Of a stretch of 64,000 bases of DNA, positions 9,155 to 18,877 are shown one piece after another (within the stretch, counting starts at the first letter, position 1; every line of letters begins with the position of its first letter). The translations under genes were made by a program, and so were the position numbers. The notes beneath the pieces are model-generated. The model saw only the letters and a list, made by a program, of their open reading frames with translations, did not search any database and was not told the DNA's origin. Location of the stretch: positions 6,262,001-6,326,000 of the forward strand of contig NZ_CP036262.1 of the NCBI RefSeq assembly GCF_007741495.1. Reading direction: 5' to 3'. The stretch comes from Roseimaritima multifibrata (GTDB taxonomy: Bacteria; Planctomycetota; Planctomycetia; Pirellulales; Pirellulaceae).

Positions 9155-9760
9155 GTGAAATCAAAATCAATGTCAAAACCCGAACCCGACTCCAAAGCAT
9201 CCAATCCCGACGTTATCCAGTTTGCAAATTGCCTGAACGATATCGAACACCGGATCGTGAAACGATTGCGACAGGATGCTGAAACAACCGAGGGACGCGA
9301 GCAACTGATTCGCAGCACCGGCGCAGGCGACCCGCAATTGATCGAAGAACTTATCGATCTAAGCATCACCGCAGAAGGTTTGATCTCGCTCCGCTTATTC
9401 CCATTGGTTTTGGTTGCCTGGGCAGAAGACCGCGCAGATGGCCCCGAGCGAAAGACGGTGATGGAAGAAGCCCGCCGCATCGGCATCCGAGACGACTCAG
9501 TGCCATTTGTGTTGCTTGATCAGTGGATGACTCGCCAACCGCCGGGCATCACCGTCGACGCATGGAAACGGTCGCTGCGACTGGACTTCGCGAGGATGTC
9601 GCCACTTGCACAGCAGAAACTGATCCGCATGACCGAGAAACAGATGGTCGCCGTAGCCAAAGCATCCGGCGGCATTTTAGGGTTAGGCAAAGTGTCAAAA
9701 AAAGAACGCATCTTGATTGACCATTTAGTATCCACAATGGAAGAGCAGACCCACTCGTAA
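9155..9760 (+). CDS. Hypothetical protein, possibly TerB-like
   Basis: A 201-residue protein with no signal peptide. The start is either GTG 9155 or ATG 9170; the second would remove five residues. It is mostly helical in character. The stretch LVLVAWAEDRADGPERKTVMEEARRIGI (about 87-114, quoted here as two adjoining pieces: LVLVAWAEDRADG and PERKTVMEEARRIGI) has the spacing of a TerB-like helical repeat, in which an acidic D-x-x-x-D-x-x-E pattern follows a hydrophobic helix. The C-terminus is charged. It lies 81 bp after the DHODH-like gene on the same strand and may share its transcript. I do not recognise a specific function. Confidence 0.7.
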   Translation: MKSKSMSKPEPDSKASNPDVIQFANCLNDIEHRIVKRLRQDAETTEGREQLIRSTGAGDPQLIEELIDLSITAEGLISLRLFPLVLVAWAEDRADGPERKTVMEEARRIGIRDDSVPFVLLDQWMTRQPPGITVDAWKRSLRLDFARMSPLAQQKLIRMTEKQMVAVAKASGGILGLGKVSKKERILIDHLVSTMEEQTHS

Positions 9761-10348
9761 CCACCTTCGCGCTCGCCACAAACCCCGCGGCTACCCGGGC
9801 TGCCGGTTTCGCAGCTGATTAGGGGCTTTGGCGCTGGCAGGTCCCTGTTTGCTTCCGCCGGGCTCATCCCGGTCAGTGCAACAACTGGCAGCTAACTCAA
9901 TGCCCACCCGCACCCTAGCGGGATGTGAAGTTTATTAGTGGCAAATGATGTCCCCAGCGTGAAGACTGCAAAATTTTTGCAATCAATTATCGATGCGACA
10001 ACGAACACCTGGCCCACCCGGACTGCCTCACGAATCCGCGTAGCCTTGTCTCTCCGAGACGAGGATTCCATAAGCACCAAGCCAACGAGTGTTCAACGAT
10101 TTAGTCGCAACCATTTAGGGCACACGAAAGGGGAGCGTTGAACGGTCCCTCCGGAACGGCATTTGCGTTGATATCAAAAAGTTTTGAACCGCAGCTCCAA
10201 AGGGTATACTTGACCAATGTCTTGACATCGAGCGGAAGCGGCGCGCATAAAAGCACGGTTCGTGCAGATGAGCACATGCCGTCGTCTCGAATAGATCTCT
10301 TGATTCAAGTTTGCCTTCTCGTCGCACCGTCACCCAAAGCAATTGCAA
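9761..10348. other. Intergenic stretch with a solitary hairpin
   Basis: About 590 bases with no convincing gene. It holds one hairpin at 10044-10064 that looks like a stray copy of the second hairpin of the 97-bp repeat. Otherwise nothing is recognised. Confidence 0.4.
10044..10064. repeat. Solitary hairpin related to the 97-bp repeat
   Basis: CCTTGTCTC and GAGACGAGG flank the trinucleotide TCC, giving a nine-pair stem with one G-T pair and a three-base loop. The core GTCTC-TCC-GAGAC is the complement of the second hairpin of the 97-bp arrays. It is preceded by CGTAGC, as the arrays are. It may be a degenerate single unit. Confidence 0.45.
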
Positions 10349-11518
10349 ATGCCATCATCGCCAGCTAAGCCATCGTCCAATGGCGAACCGACGAAACGAA
10401 AAAAGAAGTCCAAGGGTACACGAACGACCGCCGGCGGCGACACGCCTCCCGACCTAGCATCCGAAGGTATCGAAAAGTTTGTGGTCGATGAATCGATCGA
10501 TGCGGCTCAACAATCCAAGATTACCGCTGTCCAAGACATCATTGCCAAGACTCCTCCGCATGACATAAGCACTTTGGCAAAAACGCTGGAAGTGATCATT
10601 GGCGGAGCTTCGGCGGAGGATGCAACCGTTCTTCGCAATGCGCTGCTAAAGCAGTCACCGTCGATGGGAAATCGTCGACATAGTGGGGCGGACGAATTGC
10701 TATCCGATAATTGGCGAGACGGCGGATATCCCTATCGCAACTTGATGTCGCGAAAATCCTACGAGAAACAGAAGTACCACCTACAAGTTGAATTGTTAAA
10801 ACTGCAAGCGTGGGTGAGAAGTTCAAAACAGAAATTGGTCGTGCTATTTGAGGGCCGTGATGCGGCCGGAAAAGGGGGGACGATCAAACGGTTCATGGAA
10901 CACCTTAACCCCCGTGGCGCGCGAGTCGTCGCACTGGAAAAGCCGACGGAGGTTGAGAGCGGACAGTGGTACTTCCAACGCTATGTCCAGCACCTACCGA
11001 CCGCAGGTGAAATTACGATGTTCGACAGGTCGTGGTACAACCGTGCGGGCGTTGAAAGAGTGATGGGATTTTGCGAGCAGGATGAATACGCGGAATTCAT
11101 GCGACAGGTGCCTGAGTTCGAACGCAACCTAGTTCGTAGCGGCGTTCACTTAGTCAAGTTTTGGTTCTCGGTCAGCAGCGAGGAACAACGGCGGCGATTC
11201 AAGGAACGAAAAGCTCACCCGCTAAAGCAATGGAAGTTGTCACCGGTTGACCTTGCGTCGCTGGACAAGTGGGACGATTACACGCGAGCCAAAGAAGCGA
11301 TGTTCTTCTATTCGGACACGCATGACGCGCCGTGGACGGTCGTGAAATCGGACTGCAAAAAACGTGCACGACTGAACGCCATGCGATACGTCTTGCACAC
11401 CATTCCATACGAGAACAAGGACCTGGACCAGATCGGTCCTGTCGATCCTCTGTTAGTCGGTCGAGCAAACATCGTTTACGAACAAGGTGAACGGCCAACG
11501 ATTGAATCGTCTCGCTAA
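10349..11518 (+). CDS. ppk2: Polyphosphate kinase 2 (PPK2 class I type)
   Basis: A 389-residue protein that should transfer phosphate between polyphosphate and nucleotides. The PPK2 core spans about residues 130-370. Walker A is FEGRDAAGKGG (167-177), followed by the lid-region segment with EKPTE, and Walker B is ITMFDRSWYNRAGVERV. The single PPK2 core suggests class I, which favours nucleoside diphosphates. The first 105 residues form a charged and low-complexity extension (KRKKKSK, then an acidic helix) beyond the usual core. The ATG at 10349 was chosen over a TTG two codons earlier; neither has a strong ribosome binding site. The 3' end abuts the 97-bp repeat array. Confidence 0.93.
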   Translation: MPSSPAKPSSNGEPTKRKKKSKGTRTTAGGDTPPDLASEGIEKFVVDESIDAAQQSKITAVQDIIAKTPPHDISTLAKTLEVIIGGASAEDATVLRNALLKQSPSMGNRRHSGADELLSDNWRDGGYPYRNLMSRKSYEKQKYHLQVELLKLQAWVRSSKQKLVVLFEGRDAAGKGGTIKRFMEHLNPRGARVVALEKPTEVESGQWYFQRYVQHLPTAGEITMFDRSWYNRAGVERVMGFCEQDEYAEFMRQVPEFERNLVRSGVHLVKFWFSVSSEEQRRRFKERKAHPLKQWKLSPVDLASLDKWDDYTRAKEAMFFYSDTHDAPWTVVKSDCKKRARLNAMRYVLHTIPYENKDLDQIGPVDPLLVGRANIVYEQGERPTIESSR

Positions 11519-11603
11519 CCAAAGGCCGGGTTTCTTTTTGCACCACCAGCGTGTGGCAAAGTGGGTGTAGCCAGTCAATCAGGACGCGACCGGCAAAAGG
11601 TTC

Positions 11604-12173
11604 CGCAGCTCCGCCTAACTCGCAGCTCCGCCTAGCCGTAGCTACGCCTCTCCGAGGCGGAGACCCAGCAAGCACGAGTCTCGGAGAGACTCTACTACGT
11701 GCCAGCGCAGCCATTTCACTCCGCCTAACCCTCGTAGCTCCGCCTCTCCGAGGCGGAGACCCCAGCAAGCACGAGTCTCGGAGAGACTCTACTACGTGCC
11801 AGCGCAGCCATTTCACTCCGCCTCCACCTCGTAGCTACGCCTCTCCGAGGCGGAGACCCCAACAAGCACGAGTCTCGGAGAGACTCTACTACGTGCCAGC
11901 GCAGCCATTTCGCTACGCCTCACCCTCGTAGCTACGCCTCTCCGAGGCGAAGACCCCAGCAAGCACGAGTCTCGGAGAGACTCTACTACGTGCCAGCGCA
12001 GCCATTTCACTCCGCCTCCACCTCGTAGCTACGCCTCTCCGAGGCGAAGACCCCAACAAGCACGAGTCTCGGAGAGACTCTACTACGTGCCAGCGCAGCC
12101 ATTTCACTCCGCCTCACCCTCGTAGCTCCGCCTCTCCGAGGCGGAGACCCCAGCAAGCACTAATCTCGGAATG
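11604..12173. repeat. 97-bp tandem repeat array A (six units)
   Basis: The reference position of the second hairpin recurs at 11675, 11772, 11869, 11966, 12063 and 12160, a period of exactly 97 bp. Each unit holds hairpin 1, CCGCCTC-TCC-GAGGCGG (written CTACGCC or GGCGAAG in some units), and hairpin 2, GAGTCTC-GGA-GAGACTC. CTCTCCGAG of hairpin 1 is also complementary to CTCGGAGAG of hairpin 2, so the two can pair with each other. The last unit is degenerate (CTAATCTCGG) and ends three bases before the stop codon of the next minus-strand gene. The array fills the gap between two convergent genes. Transcription termination or boundary function is inference. Confidence 0.93.
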
Positions 12174-12175
12174 GG

Positions 12176-13735
12176 CTATTTAATGGCCTCTTCCAGTTCC
12201 TCGATGATGCCGCCTTCTCCAATCGGCTGGTTCACCGATTCAATTTCGCCGGGCCGCCACGTCTTTTTGAACCATGGCTCGAGCGGACCGTACATCCTTA
12301 GGATGCAGAACCAGCTTTTATCCGGGTTGGTGGCAAGCCAGTTGCCTTCTTTGCCCTCGGGGGCTTTCGGCCCAAAGTAGACGTCGTAGGAACCGTCCGC
12401 ATTCTTCTTCATGCCTTTGGTCAAGCTGCCGACAGTGGGGAAAAGCTGGCTGGTCTGCAACTGGCAACGGGTCTGAGTGTCATAAATCGTAACGGCCCAG
12501 AAATTGTTCACCGGCACGTTCGGTGGCAGATGCAGCTTGTAGGTCTTCGAACCGTCGAAGGGTTGGTCTTTACTATCCAATACTCCCAAAGCGTAATCGG
12601 AACCTTCTCCCACATGAGGTGTCGCCATCGCAGGAGTCACCCCGCCAGCGTTGTAGTAAAAGAGCACTCTCGCATCGAGGTTCATCGCACCATCCGCTTG
12701 AAAGGAGGTGTTCTTATTTGCATAGGCGGTCACCCAATTACTGTTCGTACCAGGATAGATCTTCACTCCGGAGATACGCGTATCGTAAGTAATCGAACGC
12801 CCAGCGGCATTTCCTAGCAATGCCGCCTCGGTTAACAGCTTCTTCATTCGCGCGTCAGGATTGAAGGGCTGTCCCTTGACGATGCCGATGCTGGCCATGT
12901 ATCCACGCACCTCTGGACCAACCGCATCGATCGGCTCGGCCTGAACGATGTTGTTCAAAATCTCGTAGTATTCCAAAGTGCTCGGGAAAATCGTACTAAA
13001 CGATCGGCCGGACATATTGACCAGTTCTGTCGGTGCTGGATTCGCGGCATCCTTTAACGGATAAACTTTCAGTCCGGCTTTGAAGTTCTCAACGGCCGCC
13101 TCAAGCCCATCCTTGATCGAGCCGCGCAAGAAAAGGAAGTTCCGATTCGTGGGTGGCTTCAGGATGTAATATCCCTCGGGGATTTCGCCGGTGTAGCCAG
13201 GAGGAAGGACCAGGTATTTGCCACCCTTGCCCTTATCCGGACCGGTGACCCCCATGTTGCCGACGAATCGCTGCCAGGCATCATCAAGAAAGCCCAACAT
13301 GCCCGGCGGGATTTCGATCACCGTCGGACCATCCTTTGCCAGATCGGTGGGCGCGTAGGCATACATTGTGGATGTATTGGAGGTGATGACCGGCGTCCGG
13401 GAATCCATCAACTGTTCCCAGATGGCGATCTTATTCGGCGCATCGGCCCCTTGCTCGGCCATCCCAGCAAGGACACTGTAGATGGACACCGCGCCGACGT
13501 TGTCAAGGTAAACCCCAAGGGCGCGCGAACGGGTCAAATAGTCATAGACACGATCGTTGGTATCGCCGATCGGCACACCATCGAAGAATTCCAGTTCGCC
13601 AGCAACCGTCTGGACTTTGTCCGGGATCGATGCCGCTTTCGTTTTTGCAGCTTCCCGGTCAGGGTCGTCCTGCCCGTAGGCGGTCGCCATGGTCAGCGCG
13701 CCGGTGAGTGCGAGGGTAATGATTTTTGTTTTCAT
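12176..13735 (-). CDS. Exported DUF1254/DUF1214 protein (paralogue 1)
   Basis: A 519-residue protein starting MKTKIITLALTG, with a signal peptide to about residue 21. The DUF1254 half includes TSNTSTMYAYAPTDL and VIEIPPGMLGFLDDAW. The DUF1214 half includes LHLPPNVPVNNFWAVTIYDT and the closing WFCILRMYGPLEPW. Both domains are common in exported proteins of unknown biochemical role. The ATG at 13735 was chosen because it places the signal peptide at the N-terminus; an in-frame ATG four codons earlier is possible. It is the last gene of a four-gene minus-strand series and is very similar along its whole length to the first gene of the series (16492-18078). Its stop codon lies next to array A. 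Confidence 0.9.
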   Translation of the reverse strand: MKTKIITLALTGALTMATAYGQDDPDREAAKTKAASIPDKVQTVAGELEFFDGVPIGDTNDRVYDYLTRSRALGVYLDNVGAVSIYSVLAGMAEQGADAPNKIAIWEQLMDSRTPVITSNTSTMYAYAPTDLAKDGPTVIEIPPGMLGFLDDAWQRFVGNMGVTGPDKGKGGKYLVLPPGYTGEIPEGYYILKPPTNRNFLFLRGSIKDGLEAAVENFKAGLKVYPLKDAANPAPTELVNMSGRSFSTIFPSTLEYYEILNNIVQAEPIDAVGPEVRGYMASIGIVKGQPFNPDARMKKLLTEAALLGNAAGRSITYDTRISGVKIYPGTNSNWVTAYANKNTSFQADGAMNLDARVLFYYNAGGVTPAMATPHVGEGSDYALGVLDSKDQPFDGSKTYKLHLPPNVPVNNFWAVTIYDTQTRCQLQTSQLFPTVGSLTKGMKKNADGSYDVYFGPKAPEGKEGNWLATNPDKSWFCILRMYGPLEPWFKKTWRPGEIESVNQPIGEGGIIEELEEAIK

Positions 13736-13807
13736 TGGTCTGATCAAGTTATGGTTCGCGGGGAGTACTTTGTGAAGATGAAGTCGACTTCGTGACTAAG
13801 ACAAAAA

Positions 13808-14851
13808 TCACTCGCTTCTTTTCTTTGGCGGGCCCGGGAACGTCCAGCTGCCATCGATGATCGCCTGACTCGGTTCATACATGCGTACGGCGTAGTTCCA
13901 ACCTTCCATGATCGGCAGACAGTTCTCTGTGGTCGTCGGGTCACCACCGAAGCGGATGGTGTAGGAACCGTCGCGGTTTGGCTTGGCGGTCAGGCTATTA
14001 AGACTGTAGGCGTTGTACTTGTTTTTCTGGAAGTATCCCTTTTCGTTGTAGAGACTGATCGACCAAAAGCCCTTGACCGGAACATCTTTGACCGTGATTT
14101 CATATTTGCCGACCGGTAGGTTCGGTTGCACATTGATATACTGAGCGTCCTTGTCCGGCAGTCCGCCCCAGGCAGATGCGGTGCCAATCATGAAGTGAAC
14201 CGGGTTCACTTCGGCTTTGGAACCGAAGGTCTCCGTATAGCGTTTCAGTCCCTTGGCCAATTCAAGAATCGCATCAAGCGTCGCCTTGTAGCTGGCTTTG
14301 TCGTAGTTCGGCAAAACGAATGGTTCGTCGGATCCCGCGCTAATCTGAATCTGGTCCTGCAGTTTGTGGGCGATCGCCAGATCTGCGGTATCTTCCGGAT
14401 TCGCAAGCGTGCGAATGACCACGCCTACATAAGGGGTTTCGAATTTCTCGATCGTTAACTCATGCGCCCCCGCACCGTAATAGACTTCATTCACATACCC
14501 GTCATTGTTGATCACCATCAACGACATATAGCGTTTGCCGCTATCGGGCATCGTGACCGTCGCACCTTTTGAAATATTAATAACGCCGATGCTGTAAAGC
14601 GTGTCCCGGTTCATCCGGATGACATTTTGCTTATCGATCGGCGTCGGCGTCCGATTGCTGTGGACCTGGTTGATGGCTGAAAGTTTAATGATTCCGGCAA
14701 ATTCGAAATCGGTCTGAGCTTTATTAAAGTTGTCGACGTTGACAACAATGGGTGCCGCCGATTCGCCGGCTGGACCTGATTGTGCGCAAGCACTCGTCGT
14801 AATGAGTGCACCCAAGAATGCCAGTGTTAGAGCGTTAAATTTTGTTTTCAT
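13808..14851 (-). CDS. Exported DUF1254/DUF1214 protein, short form (paralogue 2)
   Basis: A 347-residue protein with an N-terminal signal (MKTKFNALTLAFLGALITTSACA, here quoted as MKTKFNALTLAF then LGALITTSACA). The Cys is not in a good lipobox, so signal peptidase I cleavage is more likely. It has the DUF1254-type segment NRDTLYSIGVINISKGATV and a DUF1214 segment VKGFWSISLYNEKGYF near the C-terminus. It is about 170 residues shorter than paralogues 1 and 4 and lacks their GPDKGKGGKYL block. It lies 72 bp upstream of paralogue 1 and probably shares its transcript. The function is unknown. Confidence 0.88.
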   Translation of the reverse strand: MKTKFNALTLAFLGALITTSACAQSGPAGESAAPIVVNVDNFNKAQTDFEFAGIIKLSAINQVHSNRTPTPIDKQNVIRMNRDTLYSIGVINISKGATVTMPDSGKRYMSLMVINNDGYVNEVYYGAGAHELTIEKFETPYVGVVIRTLANPEDTADLAIAHKLQDQIQISAGSDEPFVLPNYDKASYKATLDAILELAKGLKRYTETFGSKAEVNPVHFMIGTASAWGGLPDKDAQYINVQPNLPVGKYEITVKDVPVKGFWSISLYNEKGYFQKNKYNAYSLNSLTAKPNRDGSYTIRFGGDPTTTENCLPIMEGWNYAVRMYEPSQAIIDGSWTFPGPPKKRSE

Positions 14852-14948
14852 GGTCATTGATTTGAATAGGTTTCTGTTTGACATCAATTGCTGAATAGGC
14901 GGCTCGGACCAAGTGATCCGAGCCGCGTGGTTTCGAATCGAAAGGCGA

Positions 14949-16391
14949 TTATTTGGATTTCACGATCCCCGGTGGCTGCCAACTACCTTTGCCCGGCGGG
15001 AGGACGGACGGGTCTTCGGTCGTCGGCCAGTAGAGCCGCATCACCAGATAGACAGTATCGTTTGGAGCGGGGAGCCAGTTGGCTTCCAAGTCGCCGCCAG
15101 GATTCTCTTTCTGAATGTAAAGGGTGAGAGACCCGTCCTCTCCCTTCTTCATATTGGGAATCATCGGTGAATTGATGAGGTAGCGATTGATCGGATTTTC
15201 GATCAGATACTGGGACTTGCCATCGTACATCGTGACCGACCAGAAGGCGTTCACCGGCGGGTACTGGCCCGCAGGGAAAGTGATGGTGTAGTTATTTTTA
15301 CTGCAGTCGAGTGTTTCACCATTGCCATCCACGCGAGTCAGCGGGTAAACGGCCTCGGCGGCACTGTTTCCGTAAAGGCCCGCTTTGGCGGTACCCGAAC
15401 GCATCAACCAGTCACCGTTGTAGTGAGCTTCGTCGCCAGGAAGAGATCCAATCTGCCAGCCATTGACGTTGGTCATACCGGAAGCCAAGTAAGTGCTAAT
15501 TTTTTCGTCGCCAGACTTCATTCCTTCGACGATGGCTGTCTGGTGCTCGGGCGAAAGATCCTTCATATCGAAAGTCTTGTTCGGGCCGATACCGATGGTC
15601 GCAAGCTTGGCGCGGATGTCCTTGTCCATGTCCGTTTCGGGCACGTACTGAAGCGCCGCGTCAAGGTAGCTCCAAAAGTTCTCCTTAATGCCGGCCGTGG
15701 TCGCCGGACTGAAGTCAATTGCCGGGGCGGCGTCCGGTGCGGGTTGTTTAAGGAAGGCGGAAAGCGGCTCCACTTGGTAACCGTCCTGAACCTTGATCAC
15801 GTTAGGCATGTCTTTCGGGTCAAAAAGCTGCGTGCGGTAAGCAACAAGGGAAAAGGGAGTGGTCGAAGTGAAGACCTTCTTAATGCCCGCGGGCTTTTCG
15901 CCTTTCCAGTCGGGCCCGACGACCATATAGCTGCCGGGATCGTTGCCAGTGGCGCGACTGCCGATGTAGCCGTAGTTATATGTATTGCCATCGCACATCA
16001 TGACGGCGTAATAACGTTCCTTTTCGACCGCAGGAACGGTCAAGACGATCGGCTCGGCACGCAGGTCCAACCAAGCGAAGGAGTACGGCGTATCACTGTT
16101 CGGTGTGATGACCGCAGTATCCTTATAGGTGTAAACGCGAGGCTCGTTCTTGAGCTGATTGAACGGGGCCTTGAACTGGCTTCCCCCCTTGTCGACAGCA
16201 TATTCATACATCACGGCATAGTTCATCACGATCGGCAGACCATAGATAAAACCTTCTTCGGCGAGATCTTTCGTTTCCTCGGGGGAGGGATGCGTCGATG
16301 AATCGGCGGTCTTAGTCTTCGTTTGGTCACACGCTGTAAAGGTCAGTGTGACGACTGCGAGCGCAGCGCAGGCGATAAGGTTTGGTTTCAT
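14949..16391 (-). CDS. DUF1254/DUF1214 lipoprotein (paralogue 3)
   Basis: A 480-residue predicted lipoprotein. The start MKPNLIACAALAVVTLTFTAC ends in a plausible lipobox with Cys21. The DUF1254 region includes TPNSDTPYSFAWLDLRAEP and RYYAVMMCDG. The DUF1214 region includes YPPVNAFWSVTMYDGKSQYL. The C-terminus, WLPAPNDTVYLVMRLYWP, is typical of the family. The frame is open 30 codons further upstream, but the ATG at 16391 begins the lipoprotein signal. It is the longer, VidA-like type of DUF1254 protein and is clearly less similar to paralogues 1 and 4 than they are to each other. The gap to the next gene is 97 bp. Confidence 0.9.
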   Translation of the reverse strand: MKPNLIACAALAVVTLTFTACDQTKTKTADSSTHPSPEETKDLAEEGFIYGLPIVMNYAVMYEYAVDKGGSQFKAPFNQLKNEPRVYTYKDTAVITPNSDTPYSFAWLDLRAEPIVLTVPAVEKERYYAVMMCDGNTYNYGYIGSRATGNDPGSYMVVGPDWKGEKPAGIKKVFTSTTPFSLVAYRTQLFDPKDMPNVIKVQDGYQVEPLSAFLKQPAPDAAPAIDFSPATTAGIKENFWSYLDAALQYVPETDMDKDIRAKLATIGIGPNKTFDMKDLSPEHQTAIVEGMKSGDEKISTYLASGMTNVNGWQIGSLPGDEAHYNGDWLMRSGTAKAGLYGNSAAEAVYPLTRVDGNGETLDCSKNNYTITFPAGQYPPVNAFWSVTMYDGKSQYLIENPINRYLINSPMIPNMKKGEDGSLTLYIQKENPGGDLEANWLPAPNDTVYLVMRLYWPTTEDPSVLPPGKGSWQPPGIVKSK

Positions 16392-16491
16392 GGTCACTAG
16401 GGTTTTTGAGGGAATTCCATTCGGCATTTGCATATTGAAACGCGGGCCAGATCGGTTGCACGGGCCCACGGAGAGCAGCATTTATGTTCCT

Positions 16492-18078
16492 TTACTTCTC
16501 GATTTCCTTTTCAATTTCTTCGATCAGACCACCTTCGCCAATCGGCTTGGCCATCGGTTCGATCTCACCAGGACGCCAGGTTTTCTCGATCCATGGTTCC
16601 AGCGGCCCGTACATCCGCAGGATCGTGAACCAGCTTTTGCCGGGGACAGTTTCCAGCCAATTGCTTTCTTTGCCCTCCGGAGCTCTCGGCCCGAAGTAGA
16701 CATCGTAGGAACCGTCCTCATTTTTCTGGAAGCCTTCACTCTGGCTACCGACGGTCGGAAAAGTCTGACTGGTTTGCAGCAGAGAACGCGTTTGCGTGTC
16801 ATAAATCGTGACCGCCCAAAAGTTATTGACGGGCACATTGGGCGGCAGGTGAAGCGTATAAGTTTTTGATCCGTCGAAGGCTTTCTTGTCCGCATCCAGA
16901 TATGCCAGGGCATAATCGGATCCGGCCCCGGCATGGCTGGTCGCCATCGCAGGAGTGACGCCGGTCGCATTGAAGTAGAACAACGGTCGCGCATCCAGCC
17001 CCATCATCCCTTCGGATTCGAAAGAGGTGTTCTTGTTGGCGTAGGCCGTCGTCCAAGCGCTGTTGGTGTCGGGGTAGATGAAGACGCCGTCGATGCGTGG
17101 CTGATAGGTAATGGCGCGGGCGGTAGCGTTTCCAATGGTCGCCGCTTCGTTTAGCAACTTTTTCATACGGGCGTCGGGCTGGAAGGGTTTCCCCTTGACG
17201 ATTCCGATGGCCGCCAGTTGACCGCGCAGTTCAGGGCCGATGGCATCAATAGGTTCAACCTGGACCAACGTATTAAGATCTTCAAAGAAGCTGAAGTCAC
17301 GGGTGACGATGGTGCTATAGCTAGTGCCGGAAAAGTTAATGAACTCGGTCGCAGGAGGGTTACCAGCCTTCGCGAGCGGATAGATCCGCAGCTTCGATTT
17401 GATATTCTCTACGGCCGGTGCCAGACCGTGTGCGATCGATCCACGCAGAAACATCAAGTTGTTGTAAGTGGGAAGTTTGACGATGAAATAACCGTCCGGT
17501 TCGGGGCCACTGTAGTCCGGCGGGAGCAGCAGATATTTGCCCCCCTTCCCTTTGTCCGGGCCGATCACGCCCAAGTTATCGACAAAGCGAAACCATGCGT
17601 CATCCAGAAAACCCAGCATGCCAGGCGGGAGCTCGACAACCAGCGGTCCGTCCGATTTCAGATCGAGGTACGTGAGGGCATATAGGGTCGAGGTGTTGCC
17701 AGTCAGGTAGAGCGATTCAGGTTTCAAAAGTTGCTCGGTGATCGTGACCTTGTTGGACGCGTTCGCACCAATGCCCGCATTGCCCTTACGCATGGCATTA
17801 AGCGATGCGGCACCCTGATTATTTAGATAAACCTCGACAGCCCGCATCCGGTCCAGATTGTCATACAGTGTGTCGATCGTGGCGTCGTTCGGCACGCCGT
17901 CGAAGAACTCTAGATTTCCGATCGCTGTCTGGACTTTGTCAGGGATGGCGATCGATTCCAAAGTCTCTTTAGTGACTTGGGCGAACGCTGAACCGCTGCC
18001 AGCCAGGACCATCGCGCTGAGAACACCCCATGTCCGGAGCCATTTTTTGGATGCGTATTTTGTTGTGTTTTTTTTCAT
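16492..18078 (-). CDS. Exported DUF1254/DUF1214 protein (paralogue 4)
   Basis: A 528-residue protein starting MKKNTTKYASKKWL with a signal peptide ending near SGSAFA-Q. The domain order is that of paralogue 1, with shared blocks such as PDKVQT, LEFFDGVP, PPGMLGFLDDAW, GPDKGKGGKYL and PLEPW. Paralogues 1 and 4 therefore arose by duplication, with two other family members between them. It is the promoter-proximal gene of the series, so the operon promoter should lie upstream, in 18079-18877. The biochemical role is unknown. Confidence 0.9.
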   Translation of the reverse strand: MKKNTTKYASKKWLRTWGVLSAMVLAGSGSAFAQVTKETLESIAIPDKVQTAIGNLEFFDGVPNDATIDTLYDNLDRMRAVEVYLNNQGAASLNAMRKGNAGIGANASNKVTITEQLLKPESLYLTGNTSTLYALTYLDLKSDGPLVVELPPGMLGFLDDAWFRFVDNLGVIGPDKGKGGKYLLLPPDYSGPEPDGYFIVKLPTYNNLMFLRGSIAHGLAPAVENIKSKLRIYPLAKAGNPPATEFINFSGTSYSTIVTRDFSFFEDLNTLVQVEPIDAIGPELRGQLAAIGIVKGKPFQPDARMKKLLNEAATIGNATARAITYQPRIDGVFIYPDTNSAWTTAYANKNTSFESEGMMGLDARPLFYFNATGVTPAMATSHAGAGSDYALAYLDADKKAFDGSKTYTLHLPPNVPVNNFWAVTIYDTQTRSLLQTSQTFPTVGSQSEGFQKNEDGSYDVYFGPRAPEGKESNWLETVPGKSWFTILRMYGPLEPWIEKTWRPGEIEPMAKPIGEGGLIEEIEKEIEK

Positions 18079-18170
18079 GAGACGACGGCCTGAGGTTTCG
18101 CTACAAATCGTGGCATTTACATTCGTTGACCGCTGATTGCATTGACCAGCTTGGTAAAGTAATAGCATTT

Positions 18171-18176
18171 ATTATA
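18171..18176 (-). promoter_or_regulatory. Possible -10 box for the DUF1254 series
   Basis: Reading leftwards, the hexamer TATAAT lies about 95 bp upstream of the paralogue 4 start. No good -35 hexamer is seen at the right distance, so this is only a candidate. Confidence 0.25.
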
Positions 18177-18712
18177 GCGAGCGGTAATTTCTGCAGCGGA
18201 AAGCAAAGCCTAAAAACACGATTGTTTTCTTAACACAAACCACATTTCTCGAAGCGTTGTGATCCTTCAAAAAGCGCCCCCCCTAGCTGCCTTTAGTCCG
18301 CGACTTCGTTGCTTCAAGAACCGAAAGGGTTTCCAGTGTCCGTTATGTTCGGGGCGGGTACGCTAACGACAGTTATGCTGTTTTTCGCAGGACCGCGTAG
18401 TGGCCAGTGATGGATCTTTAATTTCTGGACCTGTCGGATTTACGCAATGCCTTTCCCCGTTCATTGCATTAATCAGATTGAAGCAATTGTGCCAGACAGT
18501 CCAGTTGGCCGGTTCAATTCCGTATCGATTTGCATTCCGCGGTGCAGGACCACCTGCAACCATTTGCCCCCCGTGCGATATCGCACAGCAAGCGACGCAT
18601 CGCATACTCAATTTATAAAACAGCGCAACTAAAAAACGCACCTCCCTCTGAAACCTGGAGCAATTCGTTGCATCCCCACGTCCTGGTCGATCCCTACCCA
18701 GAAGCGTAAGCT

Positions 18713-18771
18713 CAATGCCATCTACTTCCTTAGCGGAACGGCGCCAGGAAAAACGCCCGCAGATGGCATTG
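18713..18771. repeat. Dispersed hairpin repeat B, copy 1
   Basis: CAATGCCATCT and its exact complement AGATGGCATTG close a 59-bp hairpin. Its inner part contains CTTAGCGGAACGGCG. The same elements recur at 26393-26510 and in part at 29883-29908, always between genes. Confidence 0.6.
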
Positions 18772-18877
18772 CTCCTAAGCTGACGGGCAAATTCCAACCA
18801 ACACCGCTAACACGAATCACTTGTGCAAGACGCTGAACGCCACTCATCAGGGGCGAACCGCATCGAAAGGGTTACCC

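Larger units (their letters stand above)
18079..18877. other. Intergenic region between divergent genes
   Basis: About 800 bases with no convincing gene. A possible -10 box for the minus-strand series lies at 18171-18176, and a dispersed hairpin repeat at 18713-18771. A frame of about 140 codons on the minus strand (18363-18797) has no recognisable motif and overlaps the repeat, so I do not call it. Confidence 0.45.

Noticed and set aside
11604-12173. CRISPR array
   Set aside because: The 97-bp units repeat as a whole, with no unique spacers between short repeats, and no cas gene is present.
15423-16301. Plus-strand 292-codon frame
   Set aside because: It lies entirely antisense to the DUF1254 lipoprotein gene, which has clear domain motifs and a lipobox.
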